The notes beneath the pieces are model-generated. The model saw nothing but the letters and a program-made list of their open reading frames with translations, had not been told where the DNA came from and did not search any database. Position numbers and translations under genes: made by a program. This document shows positions 46,076 to 57,398 of a DNA stretch of 64,000 nucleotides, one piece after another (the first letter of the stretch is position 1; the number at the start of each line of letters is the position of its first letter). Source of the stretch: Albifimbria verrucaria (Eukaryota > Ascomycota > Sordariomycetes > Hypocreales > Stachybotryaceae); the NCBI GenBank assembly GCA_020081605.1, contig JAHREC010000062.1:5014577-5078576 (forward strand). Direction: 5' to 3'.

Positions 46076-48453
46076 ATGACGAAGAGAAAAGCCAATTCGT
46101 CCGAAGTTCATGGGGAAAAGATAACAACAAAAGAAGGCGCGAGGAGTAAGCGTGATAAAGGCGGTGGCGTACTCAGTCAAGCATTTCATGAAACCCAAAC
46201 AATCCGACGTCAAGCGAAGCCTTACCAGCTCATGGTGGCCAAGATACCATTCGAGGCCCTCACGCCTGAATGGGAAAATGGAGAGAACCGTCAGGTTGAT
46301 GACAAACATGTCATTGATCTCGATGAAGTGTTTGAGCAGAATTTAGCACGAACTAGCGAGGAGAACTACATCTTGGTGTCGTGTACGTCACAAGCCATGC
46401 AGAAGTACATAAAGGAGCAACAGCAAAAGACTCAACTTCACAAGATGACGGACAAGAATTACGCGACCTTGATGGTTGGCTGGACATCAATCAGGAGCCA
46501 CTCGAGATTATGGATGGTCAACACCGAGTGGCAGCTTTGCGAAGGCTAGTGAAACGCAAGAAGTTGCCAGACACGGAGCTCTGGTGGACCGGCATAATTT
46601 ACGACAAAGGTAAGTCGACCTCCACGCCCCAAAATAACAGGGGCAAAACCAAGTCAGGTTCTCAAGAAGCAAGATGATTAAATCAGATACTAGACGCGCT
46701 TCCACCCAAGCTCAACCTTCAACTGCGAGTCAACCGCAGCGACCTGTTGCTCCCAGACAGCCATGGTCAGATCTGGATGCAGCTTGTCATGGCGTCCAAG
46801 CAAGACGAGAGTTTGTTTCATGGGAAGAAAAGCGAAGTTGAAGCCCAAATGCTTGACTTGTTGCGTCTCGGTGGAAACCCGAATTTTCCCACCGGCCGAC
46901 TAGGCACTTTATGGAACAACAAGAGCTGGGCGTCTAAGATTACAAGCTACTGCAGTACCACGGTCGGAAAAGACACCTTTAATATATCTAAGTGGGAGCA
47001 ATTAGCTAGCAGAAGATTTGATGCAGTAAGTTGTGTTTACATGAATACCCGCCCGATAACATCGGCAGGCTCGAAGTATGGACAAGGCTGAGAGACTCTA
47101 GTATTGCTTTACAATAACCGATGCCGTCGGGAAGAAGCTCAAGGAATTGCCAGGAGATGCTACCAAATACGTTCGCGGTTCGGACTGGAAAAAGATGGTG
47201 TACGTATTGGCGGCAGGCGAAAAGAATGTGACAGCGAGCGCGATACGAAAGTTATTCTACAACGACCCGAAGGAAGGGGATGGTGATCGAGTCGGGCCTG
47301 GTGCACGTCGGACGGCTCGGTTTCTCACTGCACTGGACGATGCGGCGTATCGGGAATTGTACGAGTTTCTCATCGAGAATCCGAGCTTCCGCCTCCCGGA
47401 TGTTCACAGTCTGCTCGAGACGCCAAAGACGTATGCCAGACCATGATGGAGGTAATGATCCATGTGGTTCTGTGGATCGATCGCGACTCGGAAGTCGTCG
47501 CGGACAAGCGCAAAGCAAACAAGCTCCCGCTGAGGAAGGGCTTCATCAAACGATTACAGAACGGCACGGATGAAAAGGCGATGAGGCTTGCAGATAAGCG
47601 GTCGATCATGCTCGAACAGGAGATTCTGGATTTTGTTCGTCGGCGGCAGCAATCATTGACTCACCCGGTGACAAAAGGCTATCTGAAGGCCATGCCGGAC
47701 CCGAACGACCGCAACGGCGCCGTATACGCAGAGAGGTTTGTTGACAGATTCTGGCAAAACCTGCTTCATATTGTCGAAACTTCCCTTGGCCCCAAGTTTC
47801 GTCCATGGTGGGTTGCTTCAAAGGGCGGCGATGGCCTGGGTTTATCTCCCGCCAATAGCCTCAAGGGATGCTCAGCCGTAACGCGTGCTGTATGTGCCCT
47901 AGCTTCACGCGTGCCTGAGGTGGCTGAAAACCCTGCATTGAACAGCAAGGAAGCCTCTGGTCAACTTGCAGCGGCGATCGACGGATGCATCGTAAAATGG
48001 GTGGCTGATCGATGTCGCCAAGCTCTTCGTGACGATCAGAACGGGCCGTCGCAAAACAAGCTAGCAGATGCGGATCGCGTCATTATAGAATCGACCGGGA
48101 AAGAGTACAATCTCCTCATGCTCAAGCGGAGCCAAGAAACAAAGACGAATGAGCCGGGACCGACGATGGACGCCGCATCCCGGGAGTCAGCAGTGGATGA
48201 TCCAACGGTGCGCACCATGAGTGTAGCTGCCAATGTGCCCTCTGAGCATGGGGCATCGGGGATCAGGAGGTTCGCTCAGATGATGGTGGAGAAGAATCGC
48301 AAAATGGTCCAGACCAGGTATCCGTGGCTGAAACAGAAAAGCAAAGAGAGAGTCAGGCGAATGAAAAGGGGCAACCGCTTAGAGCGCGGGACGGCCCGGA
48401 TGATGGCAAGGATGCGCGTCGACGGCAGCCAAAACCAACGCAAACGGATGTAG
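46076..48453 (+). pseudogene. ParB/sulfiredoxin-like DGQHR-motif protein, unknown family, frame breaks
   Basis: A protein of roughly 700-750 residues. It begins MTKRKANSSEVHGEKITTKE (basic N-terminus), then YQLMVAKIPFEALTPEW and DDKHVIDLDEVFEQNLA, then after a break near 46450 ELRDLDGWLDI and LEIMDGQHRVAALRRLVKRK. That order (a vxxIP strand, an 'R-x-vD-hv-xL' helix, then a DGxHRxxAL box) is the layout of ParB/sulfiredoxin-fold N-terminal domains. Two introns are likely (46610-46686 and 47026-47068). Later segments are LPPKLNLQLRVNRSDLLLPD, ITDAVGKKLKELPGD and, after a break near 47425, a clean 336-codon stretch (WIDRDSEVVADKRKANKLPL, ERFVDRFWQNLLHIVETSLG). The tail is basic, Arg/Lys-rich. I do not recognise the full-length family. 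Breaks near 46450, 47110 and 47425 may be errors or decay. It is preceded by the palindrome cluster and followed by a large gene on the same strand. Confidence 0.6.
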
Positions 48454-48942
48454 GCTCAAGCCAGAGCGAACCTAGTAGCTCCCGAAATCCGCTGCCGTTT
48501 AGTCCCATGCCGGCGAGGAAGTCAGGTTGGAGAGGCCGATTAGCTGCGTCTTAATCCTCCTTTCATACATTTGACCCTTTACCCTATACAATGTGGTAGA
48601 ACACGATTTCCATCTCGTCATTGAGGCTAATAGCTGGCTTGCATTGGGACGGGCAGCAGGAAACACGCCACGTCAAGTGCTGGTGGACGAATCGGATGTG
48701 TAGCTAGGTCAACATGGTTCAATTAAATTTTGCTTTGCCAAAAAGAAAAGGAAAGGAACTGCCAATGCTATTCATTCATTTATGGTCGCGTTCTTTACTA
48801 AGCCGATATGCTTGACACGTAGGAGACACCTTTCGCCCCGGGCGTAGCGAGATTTGCGTAGTCGTCAAGTCTTGGGTTAGGGTCAGTCTCTGTGAGTTAC
48901 CTTAAAATAATACCACCATCAAGCAAATACCCACCCAACACC
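48454..48942. other. Intergenic, with a fourth palindrome half-site at 48831-48844
   Basis: An alternative frame (48324-48554) could extend the upstream protein with a Ser/Pro-rich tail (GSSQSEPSSSRNPLPFSP). Otherwise it is the spacer and promoter for the next gene, containing TTTCGCCCCGGGCG. Confidence 0.4.
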
Positions 48943-51900
48943 ATGAGTACACGGGAACTCGAAACCAACAGCGTCATACTCGATGGTTCTCTTGACCAGG
49001 AGGAGCCAGTTTTGTGTCGGGTAGTGGCAATCCAGAGCTTGAGGATGATGACCACGAGCAGAGTGCATACCCATCGCACGACAGCGCGGATGATGACTAT
49101 TTAAGGGAGTCCGCGGTGGGCTCTGAGGATGGATCTGCGACAGCGGAGCGTGAATCACGCACATGGAGGATTGATCGCTCAAGAGGTACCTACCACTACA
49201 AATGTAAGGAAAAGGAGCCGTCCACCAATTTAGAGGGACAACACTGACATGCCGCATATACTCAGGTGATGAATTCATAGCGAAAACCAGGGCGCCTGAA
49301 TTCAAAGGTGCTGAAGCGATCTCGATACTTCAACGACCATTCACCATGGATTATGGTAGCCGAAAAGCCGGCTCGCGACCCGCCAGCGACAAAGACAACT
49401 ACTATCAATATTCTACCTCGACTTCATTTGCATCGAGGAGCCCCATTGCAGCCGATCAGTCGGCGTAGCGATCGATTCTTCGATAACGTGACAATTTCCT
49501 TCCAGCATTGGCAAGCACCTTACAGCGTGAAACGAGGCAGTAATATATCGTTCGACCTGACAAACCGAACTTTTCGTGTTGCGGTGGCCGCGACGCGAGA
49601 GCAGTGGTTTATCGTTATGCACCCACACGACCCGGGAACGGCAATCGCAAACGTCGTGACGCAGCCAAGCATGGGACCGGCATGGTCAAACACCATGCCG
49701 AAGCGCTCGCGTCCTATATCAAATCAGTCTTCACGAGTGGCGAACTGCTTGGCGAAGGAATTGAGGCAGCATGGAAGCTGGGCGGTAGATCGTCTCAACA
49801 GATAACGTACAATAAGTGGACCATGTTCCAGGAATTTTTCATGGACGGATGGGCCAGTTTCGTTGAAATGTATGCCCACGAAACGTTCTGGTCCGACAAC
49901 CTTCCTGCTTTTCATGCATACGACTACGGCGCCAACATAGAGATGGAAGTGACCGAAGGAGTCCAAAATCTCCCGCGGGAAACTCGCATACGACCGGATG
50001 ATGATGACGAAGACGACGACGACGAAGAAGAAGATGAGGATAGCGACGAGGAGCGAAGATACCAGGGCGATATGGAAGAAGAAAGCGAAGTTGATTCGGA
50101 GGAAGAGCAAGCAGTTGAGCCAAGCAGTCGTGATAACTCAAGTCTCTTCGTACAAGGCCCAAATGAGCAGATTGCAGGTGCCGCGAATGGCGCAACATCC
50201 AGGAGCCCGCTGGAATCGCAAGATGAACACTTCAGCCCCGGATTGCTCCAACTTCGTACGGAGTTAGAGCACAAATACAATTTAGATCACTTGACGAGTA
50301 TATCCTATGCCGTTGCTACAAACTTGCACTGCACCACCGGCGGAGGTCAAGACCAGGACCAAGACCAGGTCTTTTGTCTTCTCGCAGACAGGAACTGTTT
50401 GGCTCGGGAATATGCTAGCTCTCGAGACTATACCTTTTATCCGCTGGGCTTCCACTCGGCATATGGCAATTTTTCATCACCAAAGCCGCCCGCCTTCCTC
50501 AAGAACAATCTCCTGGCCATTATAGAGGACAACATGAGTTTTTCGAACCAGGGTGCTGATGTTGTATCCTTCGGCGAGTTTCAAGGATACTGCGCGCTAA
50601 AGTCCGTGTACCGCCATCGCGCCGATGCCCTTCTCGCAAGTCAAGGCTCAGCAACGGCAGCACTGACGGTACCAGAAGTCGACACCAAAGCCGCGGCCAA
50701 GGTTAGAGCCAAGCAAGCAAGACTTCTAGATCGGATACGAGGGCGGTTGACACCGGAGAACCCCGGTGCGTCGAAGCCATTTGAGAGAGAAGCCTTGCTT
50801 ATCGAGAAAGCCATCGAGGCGGAAGAGTTCTCATATCGCTTCGAACAAGTGGTTACCGTACACGTCCAACGGCTCATAAAGGGACAGAAGAGTTTCTCTA
50901 CCGTGTTACAGCCCATTGTCCAGATGAAGCGATATTTCTTAAAGGAGAAGCAATCGTATTCGTGGATTCTGCGGCGGTTTCTCCCTCCGGTTTTCCCTGG
51001 TGTTCTTATCGCGTTCGCTCGAACATTTAAGCTAGCCATCGAGGAGATGGAGCGACGATTTACCATGGCTGGATCGCGAGGTCTGGGGCTCGCAGCGTCA
51101 GAAGCTGTAGCTGCCCTGGACAGGCTGGGAAACTTTTGTCTGACAGGCGATCCTCGTATACTTCCATCACGGGTATTTAGATCACTCGGAACAATGGAAA
51201 GTCTACAACACGGAGGATGGCCCTTTATCGACCCGGCGATGCTTGATTTTAGGGAAGGAGAAGGGGTCATACACATCGGCCAGTGGCCTCTCTTACAGGA
51301 TGGCCGTCCGATGCTCATGCATGTAGCGTCGCTTGCATTTCACTATGGGACGTTCGTAGCGGCAAACCGCCACAGTCAGCTGTGGTTCTCCGAGCTTAGG
51401 GGTCAGTCCATCCAAGGGATATCGGGGGCCAGTCGGTTCTTAGAAAAAGTGCTAGCAGAGCTATGGATCCCTCAGATGTCAAACTTTATGGCCATTCAGT
51501 TTCATAGAAAGTTGAACCGGGGTATACGAAGTGGTCGAGGTGAGCCTTCCATCAGAGCAGGTCAAGAACTGAAAGCTTGGGAAGATTGTCACGACCCGTT
51601 TCGATGGAGGTAAGGATGAAAATTCACTGTCATGCTAGATCATATTGGCGATATTCGTTTATTGACATGTGAACCCGCCCAGGGCACTAGAGAACCTCCC
51701 CAGGATTTGGTCATGCCGGATGGAGCTTCTGGCTCCTTGCGAGATATACCAACCAAAACCAGGCGAGACTTTGCACTGGAACTAGTCGAAGCATTACAGG
51801 GATCAGAGAGCATGGTTGCCGCCGCCTTCGCGCCAGCCCATTCCACCTGGTTTGCGACGATAAAGGCCGCCATTCAACACACACGCCCAGAAGTCGTCAC

Positions 51901-52820
51901 AAAGACCAATGGATAGATGGCCTCGCAGCTGCTATGCATTCGAGTGGCGTCGAATGGGTGCCAGGTCGACACCGACAAAGACTCACTCATCGGCGGATCG
52001 TGCGCTTAACGGGTTCGGTTCTTTCGACGGAAGTGCTCACGGCTCGGGCCGGCAGCTCAAAGCGATTAGCACTTGAGGCTGACTTTAAACACGAAAGTAC
52101 CTTGCGGAAACGACCAAGGAAACAACGGATCAACTTTCAATGCGATATCCCGTTCCAGGATGTCCCGCCATTGATCCAGGCAGGCTTTGAGAGGCTACGG
52201 AAGCTTTTTGGAAAGAATGATGACGACCATAAAATTCTAGAACATTACCAGCAAGCTTACAATACCCTGCAAGGAATCCTTGGCACCAAAATGTGCGACC
52301 TGATGCTAATGCTGGTCTTAACACTGAGCTCATCTTCGGTCACACCCCAAGTAGCACCTAAAGAACGATGTTTTAGTGGGGCACCAAAAACCAAACAGAA
52401 AGAACAATCGCTGTTGGCAGCGAATATGGTGACGCGGATGCTTTGGTTCCTACAACCGAAAGACTTCCCATGGGGCGCTGAGGATCATGGCACGATCCTT
52501 CGTATTTCGGAAATGACTAAGAAAATTGGTAAGTCCAGGAATCATAGGACAGTGATGTGATACGACTAACAAAGACACGATGTTACAGAGCATAAGGGGT
52601 CAGTAACCGGGTACTTCGCGAGATTGGGTGGATTCAAGTGGAAAAGCAACGGGACAGCCCGCGGAATAGCGAGTCAAAGCTAGCTCCTGCTAAAGACTTA
52701 GATGCATTGCACAATGAGCTGTCGCGCCTTCTCAAAGACGCCGAATCGTTTATTGCATGTGTGTTCAAGAGCAATGACCAGATATGGGTAGAGCGGTGTG
52801 GATCGATTATCCAGGATTAA
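48943..52820 (+). pseudogene. Large unknown protein (over 1,000 residues) with acidic segment; central 669-codon frame intact
   Basis: It starts MSTRELETNSVILDGS, then after a T-run break near 49014 SGSGNPELEDDDHEQSAYPS. An intron at about 49205-49266 is followed by CDEFIAKTRAPEFKGAEA. Further breaks near 49450 and 49635 precede the long clean frame (to 51613): HHAEALASYIKSVFTSGELL, ITYNKWTMFQEFFMDGWASF, a run of about 30 mostly Asp/Glu residues near 50000-50060, LLADRNCLAREYASSRDYTF, KAAAKVRAKQARLLDRIRG, SWILRRFLPPVFPGVLIAFA and HGGWPFIDPAMLDFREGEG. After a probable intron at 51612 come DFALELVEALQGSESMVAAA, WIDGLAAAMHSSGVEWVPGR, an intron near 52530, and a helical tail (ELSRLLKDAESFIACVF). 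I recognise no domain. It follows the ParB-like gene by 0.5 kb on the same strand, so the two may form a functional or mobile unit. Exon borders and breaks are approximate. Confidence 0.55.
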
Positions 52821-53861
52821 TTGCACAATATAATCCAGAGCGTTCTTGGATACATTGCAAAACCCTCCGTTGCTTATTGCACGAGCATTGTCGATATCCC
52901 TTTAACTGTCATTTCCTCCACCCTCATCTTGGTTTTTGCTATTATCCTTGGTGTGTCAAAACCATTATCTTCCTAACAACCAGAGACACGGTATGAGAGA
53001 CGGATTGCTTATTGGTTGAGTATCCAGAGGTAACTCCCAGCATTACCCTTGTTTGACCTTGTTGCCTGCCACGGCCGTGTGTTTCCCTCCAGTATCATCT
53101 TCACCCTCCACACAATTATCAGTATCGTTATGCTCGTCAAGGACAATGGGGTTATATCTCGTGCTTCCAGGCCTATCCAAGTCATTTGATGGCTTGTTTA
53201 TGGGCAGCCTACTTGGGGCGGAGGGCCCCTAAAGCGGGGTCTAGACGATCCGTCGCTCATATCCCTTCGAAGGTGGTTTTCAGTACGAAATCGATAGTAA
53301 AAATAACAAGGTTACTTAATAGCATGATTCACCAAGTAAGACAGGACGAGGAACATGTCACCGGATAGTGAGCTAGGAAAGAATTAAAATTCGGGCGATT
53401 TGTCGGTGATGGATAGCCATGATAAAATTGACCAATCAGCATTGGTCATTCTCCGCCGCGATGCTACAGACATCCTTTTCCCCTAAGTTATATACATAAT
53501 ATTTGTCAGTATACTTCACATCCATCTAAATGTTGGACAGGGGATCTAGCCATTGCATTTCCTTCCCACAGCACCACCACGTGCTGAGTGGCTCAGGCTG
53601 AAGCGAGGATCCACCACCAGCCAGGATATTAAATTGCTTGGCTGTTGGTTCTGCCACAAATTTACATAACCAACAGCCATTAATGCCTCGGCCTCGCCGT
53701 TTCAATTGACACCTTAAGCCCCTTAACCTACTTTGGTAGGCAACTCTATTACTTGTATGCCCTGAATACCGACACCCTTCTTTACCCAACCGCATTTGCT
53801 TACTGTCCTACCTAGCTATGGTAGGGTGGATCGGCCGCCTAGAGGCCCCGCATAGTGTGTA
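52821..53861. other. Intergenic, no gene recognised
   Basis: About 1 kb, pyrimidine-rich in places. It includes the unresolved 5' end of the glycosyltransferase gene; an ATG at 53818 opens a different frame. Confidence 0.4.
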
Positions 53862-55559
53862 TTGGTCGGCGAAAGCCACGAGGCCTGCACCCTAGCGAAG
53901 GCATTAATCCAGTCAACCTGGGGCATACGGAGCTCCTTCTCAAGAGCTCTCAAGCTTGTTGTGCTTATTGCCGTTCTTTTGATAGCATATTGGAACTTAC
54001 CATCAACGAGACCGTATACCACAGACTTGCTTCTAAAAACATCTGATTTAAAAGATGTATCCGCTGTCAAGCCGAAACTTTCGGGCGGTGATCAAGCCAA
54101 ACCCATCAACACCAGCGCACATGGCGCACGGCCGTCATCGAGCCACGTTATGAATTGCAATGTTGATACGGACAGGCTTCGTGAGATAAGTGACAGATAC
54201 AAGCTGGACGATCAAGTCGAGTATTTGAGACGCTACATCAGCTTCACGCGCAAGCCCATCGAGCGTCAATCTTATACTTCGCTACCGCAGAACCTCCTGT
54301 CATCAGGTAATGACGCCGAAGGCTTCCGGGTGGTGGATCTGCTGAGTGGCCACGACCAGGAAGAGAAATGCAGCGAACCCTTGGAGGTTTCCGTCCCGGA
54401 GTCGCCTTTCCCGGCCGATGCTGATCTCTCCGACTTCATATTCGCCATTTCCACCACATACAAGCGCCTCAGCGACCCTTCGATGATCCAAGAGTGGGCC
54501 TACTGGCTAACCGACAGCAAAGGCAGGTCTAACGGAGGCAAGCTCCTCCTTCGCCTCCTTGACGTCACGGATGCGGAGCTTACGGAGGTCGCGCAACGAC
54601 TTGCCGATGCCGGTATCGATTCCGAAGTGAGCGGGTGGGATAGCCGGATAGAGAAGGAGATGGCTGTCCGGTACCTCAACCTGGTGCCTATGCTTTACTC
54701 CCACAAAGACTCCCCGAACAGGAAGTGGCTGGTCTTGTGCGATGACGACACCTTCTTCACGGCGATGAATGGCCTCGTCGAGCGGTTCAAGCAGTATGAT
54801 CATACAAGGCTGTTATATATCGGCACCTTATCCGAGGACGTTACGGCCGTGAAGGTGCACGGCTCCCAAGCTTTTGGAGGCGGTGGAGTCTTCCTCAGCC
54901 GTCCTTTGGCGGGTATCGTTTCCAGTCGCATTGACGCTTGCCGGACGAGGGCCAAGATCAAGCAGTCCAACACCGGCTGGGGTCCTCAGGGAGACATTCT
55001 CCTTCGTAAGTGCATATACGAGAACACCGACATACGTCTCACGCACCTGAAGGACCTCTGGCAGCTCGATCTTGTAGGAGACGCATCGGGTTTCTACGAA
55101 GGCGGATTTAAGCCGTACAGCATTCATCATTTCAAGAGAGGCGACAAGTGGCACTCGGCCAACCCGCTAAATACCACCAAGATATCCTATACGTGCGGCG
55201 AGGACTGCCCGTTTCAGCGCTTCGTTACTGCGGACAACTTCATCATCTCCAACGGTTATAGCATTGCGCACTACCCCGATGGGATCGACTTCGACCTGAG
55301 TCAGGTGGAGCGTACATTTCGCCCGCTGTTCGAGGAGCATGTGTGGAACTTCGACTACACGTATGGCCCTCAGCGCCCCTCGCTCCTCAAAACGGGTAAG
55401 AAGATTGCTTGGGAGCTTCGTGACTCGCAAGTCATGGAGGACAGGTCCGTGTTACAGGTATATGTTCGAAAGAAGGATGATGAGCGATGGATGGTAGAGA
55501 AGAAAAGGCCCATGAAGGCACTTGATGGTATTATTGAGCTTGTGTGGGTGCCGAGCTGA
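53862..55559 (+). CDS. Fringe-like (DUF604/GT31-type) type II membrane glycosyltransferase
   Basis: A 565-codon uninterrupted frame. A single N-terminal anchor (ALKLVVLIAVLLIAYWNL, residues about 29-46) marks a type II Golgi membrane protein, followed by a low-complexity stem. The catalytic domain follows: DFIFAISTTYKRL, then WLVLCDDDTFFTAMNGLVER with the DDD metal-binding motif, LLYIGTLSEDV, the acceptor-side loop SQAFGGGGVFLSRPLAG and NTGWGPQGDILLRKCIYE. This order is typical of fungal DUF604/fringe-like transferases. The far C-terminus (RPLFEEHVWNFDYTYGPQRP) also fits. The start is unresolved: the frame opens at a TTG, the codon two before it is followed upstream by TAG, and the first in-frame ATG (54150) lies after the membrane anchor. 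A short upstream exon, or a one-base error linking to the ATG at 53818, would solve this. Acceptor glycan unknown. Confidence 0.85.
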   Translation: MVGESHEACTLAKALIQSTWGIRSSFSRALKLVVLIAVLLIAYWNLPSTRPYTTDLLLKTSDLKDVSAVKPKLSGGDQAKPINTSAHGARPSSSHVMNCNVDTDRLREISDRYKLDDQVEYLRRYISFTRKPIERQSYTSLPQNLLSSGNDAEGFRVVDLLSGHDQEEKCSEPLEVSVPESPFPADADLSDFIFAISTTYKRLSDPSMIQEWAYWLTDSKGRSNGGKLLLRLLDVTDAELTEVAQRLADAGIDSEVSGWDSRIEKEMAVRYLNLVPMLYSHKDSPNRKWLVLCDDDTFFTAMNGLVERFKQYDHTRLLYIGTLSEDVTAVKVHGSQAFGGGGVFLSRPLAGIVSSRIDACRTRAKIKQSNTGWGPQGDILLRKCIYENTDIRLTHLKDLWQLDLVGDASGFYEGGFKPYSIHHFKRGDKWHSANPLNTTKISYTCGEDCPFQRFVTADNFIISNGYSIAHYPDGIDFDLSQVERTFRPLFEEHVWNFDYTYGPQRPSLLKTGKKIAWELRDSQVMEDRSVLQVYVRKKDDERWMVEKKRPMKALDGIIELVWVPS

Positions 55560-56031
55560 ACGAAAGCTGCTGTTCTTAAAAATTGGGCTATGGATTTTCA
55601 ACTTCACAGATTACTGTATTTAGTCACACACTGGAAGGGATATGGGACTTGTAGGGAATGAGGTAGCAGAGTTCTATAATGTTTAACTAAGTATGCAAGG
55701 CAACCTGTTACCCTCCGCAGTCAAGGTGATCGCAAGAGGAACGTCGGACCAGGCTGGCATATATTCAAGCGCTCAAGCCACCATATCGAACCTTTACTCG
55801 ATCCTGGATGTGTCGAATTTGGCGGGAACATCGTCGGAGGAACCGTTCGAAGCTGCGATTCGGAGACTGTAGACGAAGAATACGAACATTAGCAGGTAGA
55901 CTCTTTGGAAGCGCGAGGGGTCAAGCGAGGGGTTAAGCGAGGGAGGATGCCATGTTATGACTCGGAGGATGGTAGCGGAAAAGCTGGTACTAACTACCAT
56001 GGTCATTAGCAAAAGCACTTATGGTTCAAGC
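55560..56031. other. Spacer between convergent genes
   Basis: 3' ends of the glycosyltransferase gene (plus) and the small secreted-protein gene (minus) face each other. The latter may use an alternative last exon near 55960-55985 after an intron with branch GCTAAT. Nothing else was recognised. Confidence 0.4.
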
Positions 56032-56483
56032 CTATGGGACGTAAGAGGCACATACCATTTCATCATAGGAAGATTCAGTCAATTCGGAAAGATCATATTG
56101 AGCCCCGTCTCCAAAGACCAAGAGAGATGGCCTTACGGTCTCAACAACAGCATCGTCCGTGGAGCGCTTAGAGACGAAGCCATAGCCAGAGCCACCAAAG
56201 TCAGAGTTGAACAGGCTAACTGCGGTAGCGCCGTTGCTCTGCTTGACCTCGGCCAGCGAGCCACACTGGGGGCCTCTGTGGCCACGGCACTGGATGTTCC
56301 AGTTCCTGGGGATCTCTCTGAAGTCAAGGCTGTTGAAGGGCTCCCTCCTGCAGCAGTGGAGCAGCAGACGTTGGGGTTTATGTTACGGCAAGCAACGTAG
56401 TTGCTGCCGCCCCTCCAACCGAGGTAGAGGTCGATTGCGTTGACACTGGCGGCAAGGCCAAGGATAAGGGGAAGGAAGAGCAT
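56032..56483 (-). pseudogene. Small secreted Cys-containing protein, one frameshift
   Basis: The start at 56483 gives a signal peptide (MLFLPLILGLAASVNA) followed by IDLYLGWRGGSNYVACRNIN, PNVCC, then a break in the run complementary to GGAGGGAGCCC (about 56341-56346). One added base gives CCSTAAGGEPFNSLDFREIP, then NWNIQCRGHRGPQCGSLAEV and SLFNSDFGGSGYGFVSKRST. The mature protein would be about 130 residues with six or more Cys in the first half, the profile of fungal secreted effector-like proteins with a YVACxxINPNxCC start. The frame before the break continues open for 116 codons but loses the Cys pattern. The function is unknown. The break is in a G:C run, so the gene could be intact. Confidence 0.6.
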
Positions 56484-57398
56484 GTTGGCAAAGGGTGCGG
56501 ACGATTGGATGATTGGATGGTCGGATGGTCAGGTGAGGGCTAAGGAGATGAGTCGGGCTGGAGATTGGAAGGAGGAAATCGGCCACCTCTTTATAGTTTT
56601 ACGCGGAACAGTGTACTGTGCCTTTATCCCATTGAACCCCGGCCTGGAAGAGCGGAAAGAGCGGGAGGTGGCTGTCTCGACTAGCCCGAAAGCCCTCGCC
56701 TACGATGATCCTATATGCTGTTGGTATCCATATCCAGGAATCCTAACCGAGCCCATGCAAGAGCCGGGAGGTCCTAGGAATATTTGACAATTTACTGTTG
56801 GGTCGTTATCTCATCGTTTCGTTCTCTTATGCAGTTGGCTCCCCGCTACCCTGTAAATGTGCCTGGGTGAGTACCCGGACGATGCGGTCGCAACCAATAG
56901 GGTGCCCACGGGGTTCCATACCAAGAACGATTGTGTATGCGGTTGGCCCTGCAATAGGACGCCGACATCACACAAAGGTCCGACTGTGCCAGCTAGAATA
57001 AAAGGAACTCACGTAGTGACCCTCGCCAGTCCGAATTCCCGGGTTTGCTTCCCACCAATGCTTTTAAATAAGGTTGGTTCACAGCCCATAGGCCACCACT
57101 CATTGGCTTGGTGGCCACGAACCTGCAAACCCCCACCCTCACGCAGCAGCTTCAATCGTCAAACCGGGATTAAACGAGGGTTTCTGACGCCTTGGCGAAC
57201 GATTGGGTTACTGCTTTATGAATGGTCAAACCATACCACGCCGCATATCCCTCCCTCCTTTATGCAGCCTCTGGAAAACCAAACGATGGGACAAAGGTTA
57301 AAGTGGTGTTGAGGTCTAGTCACTGAAGCTCAATATATAAATGCATGGTATAAGCAGCGTTTGAAATTGTGATGTGAAACCCCTTACACAGATGGGAA
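56484..57398. other. Intergenic, no gene recognised
   Basis: About 0.9 kb with short frames on the plus strand lacking domains. A TATA-like motif (CTTTATAGTTTT) at about 56588-56599 could belong to the divergent secreted-protein gene. Confidence 0.4.

Noticed and set aside
49924..50280. Serine-rich minus-strand frame
   Set aside because: Antisense of the Asp/Glu-rich segment of the large plus-strand gene.
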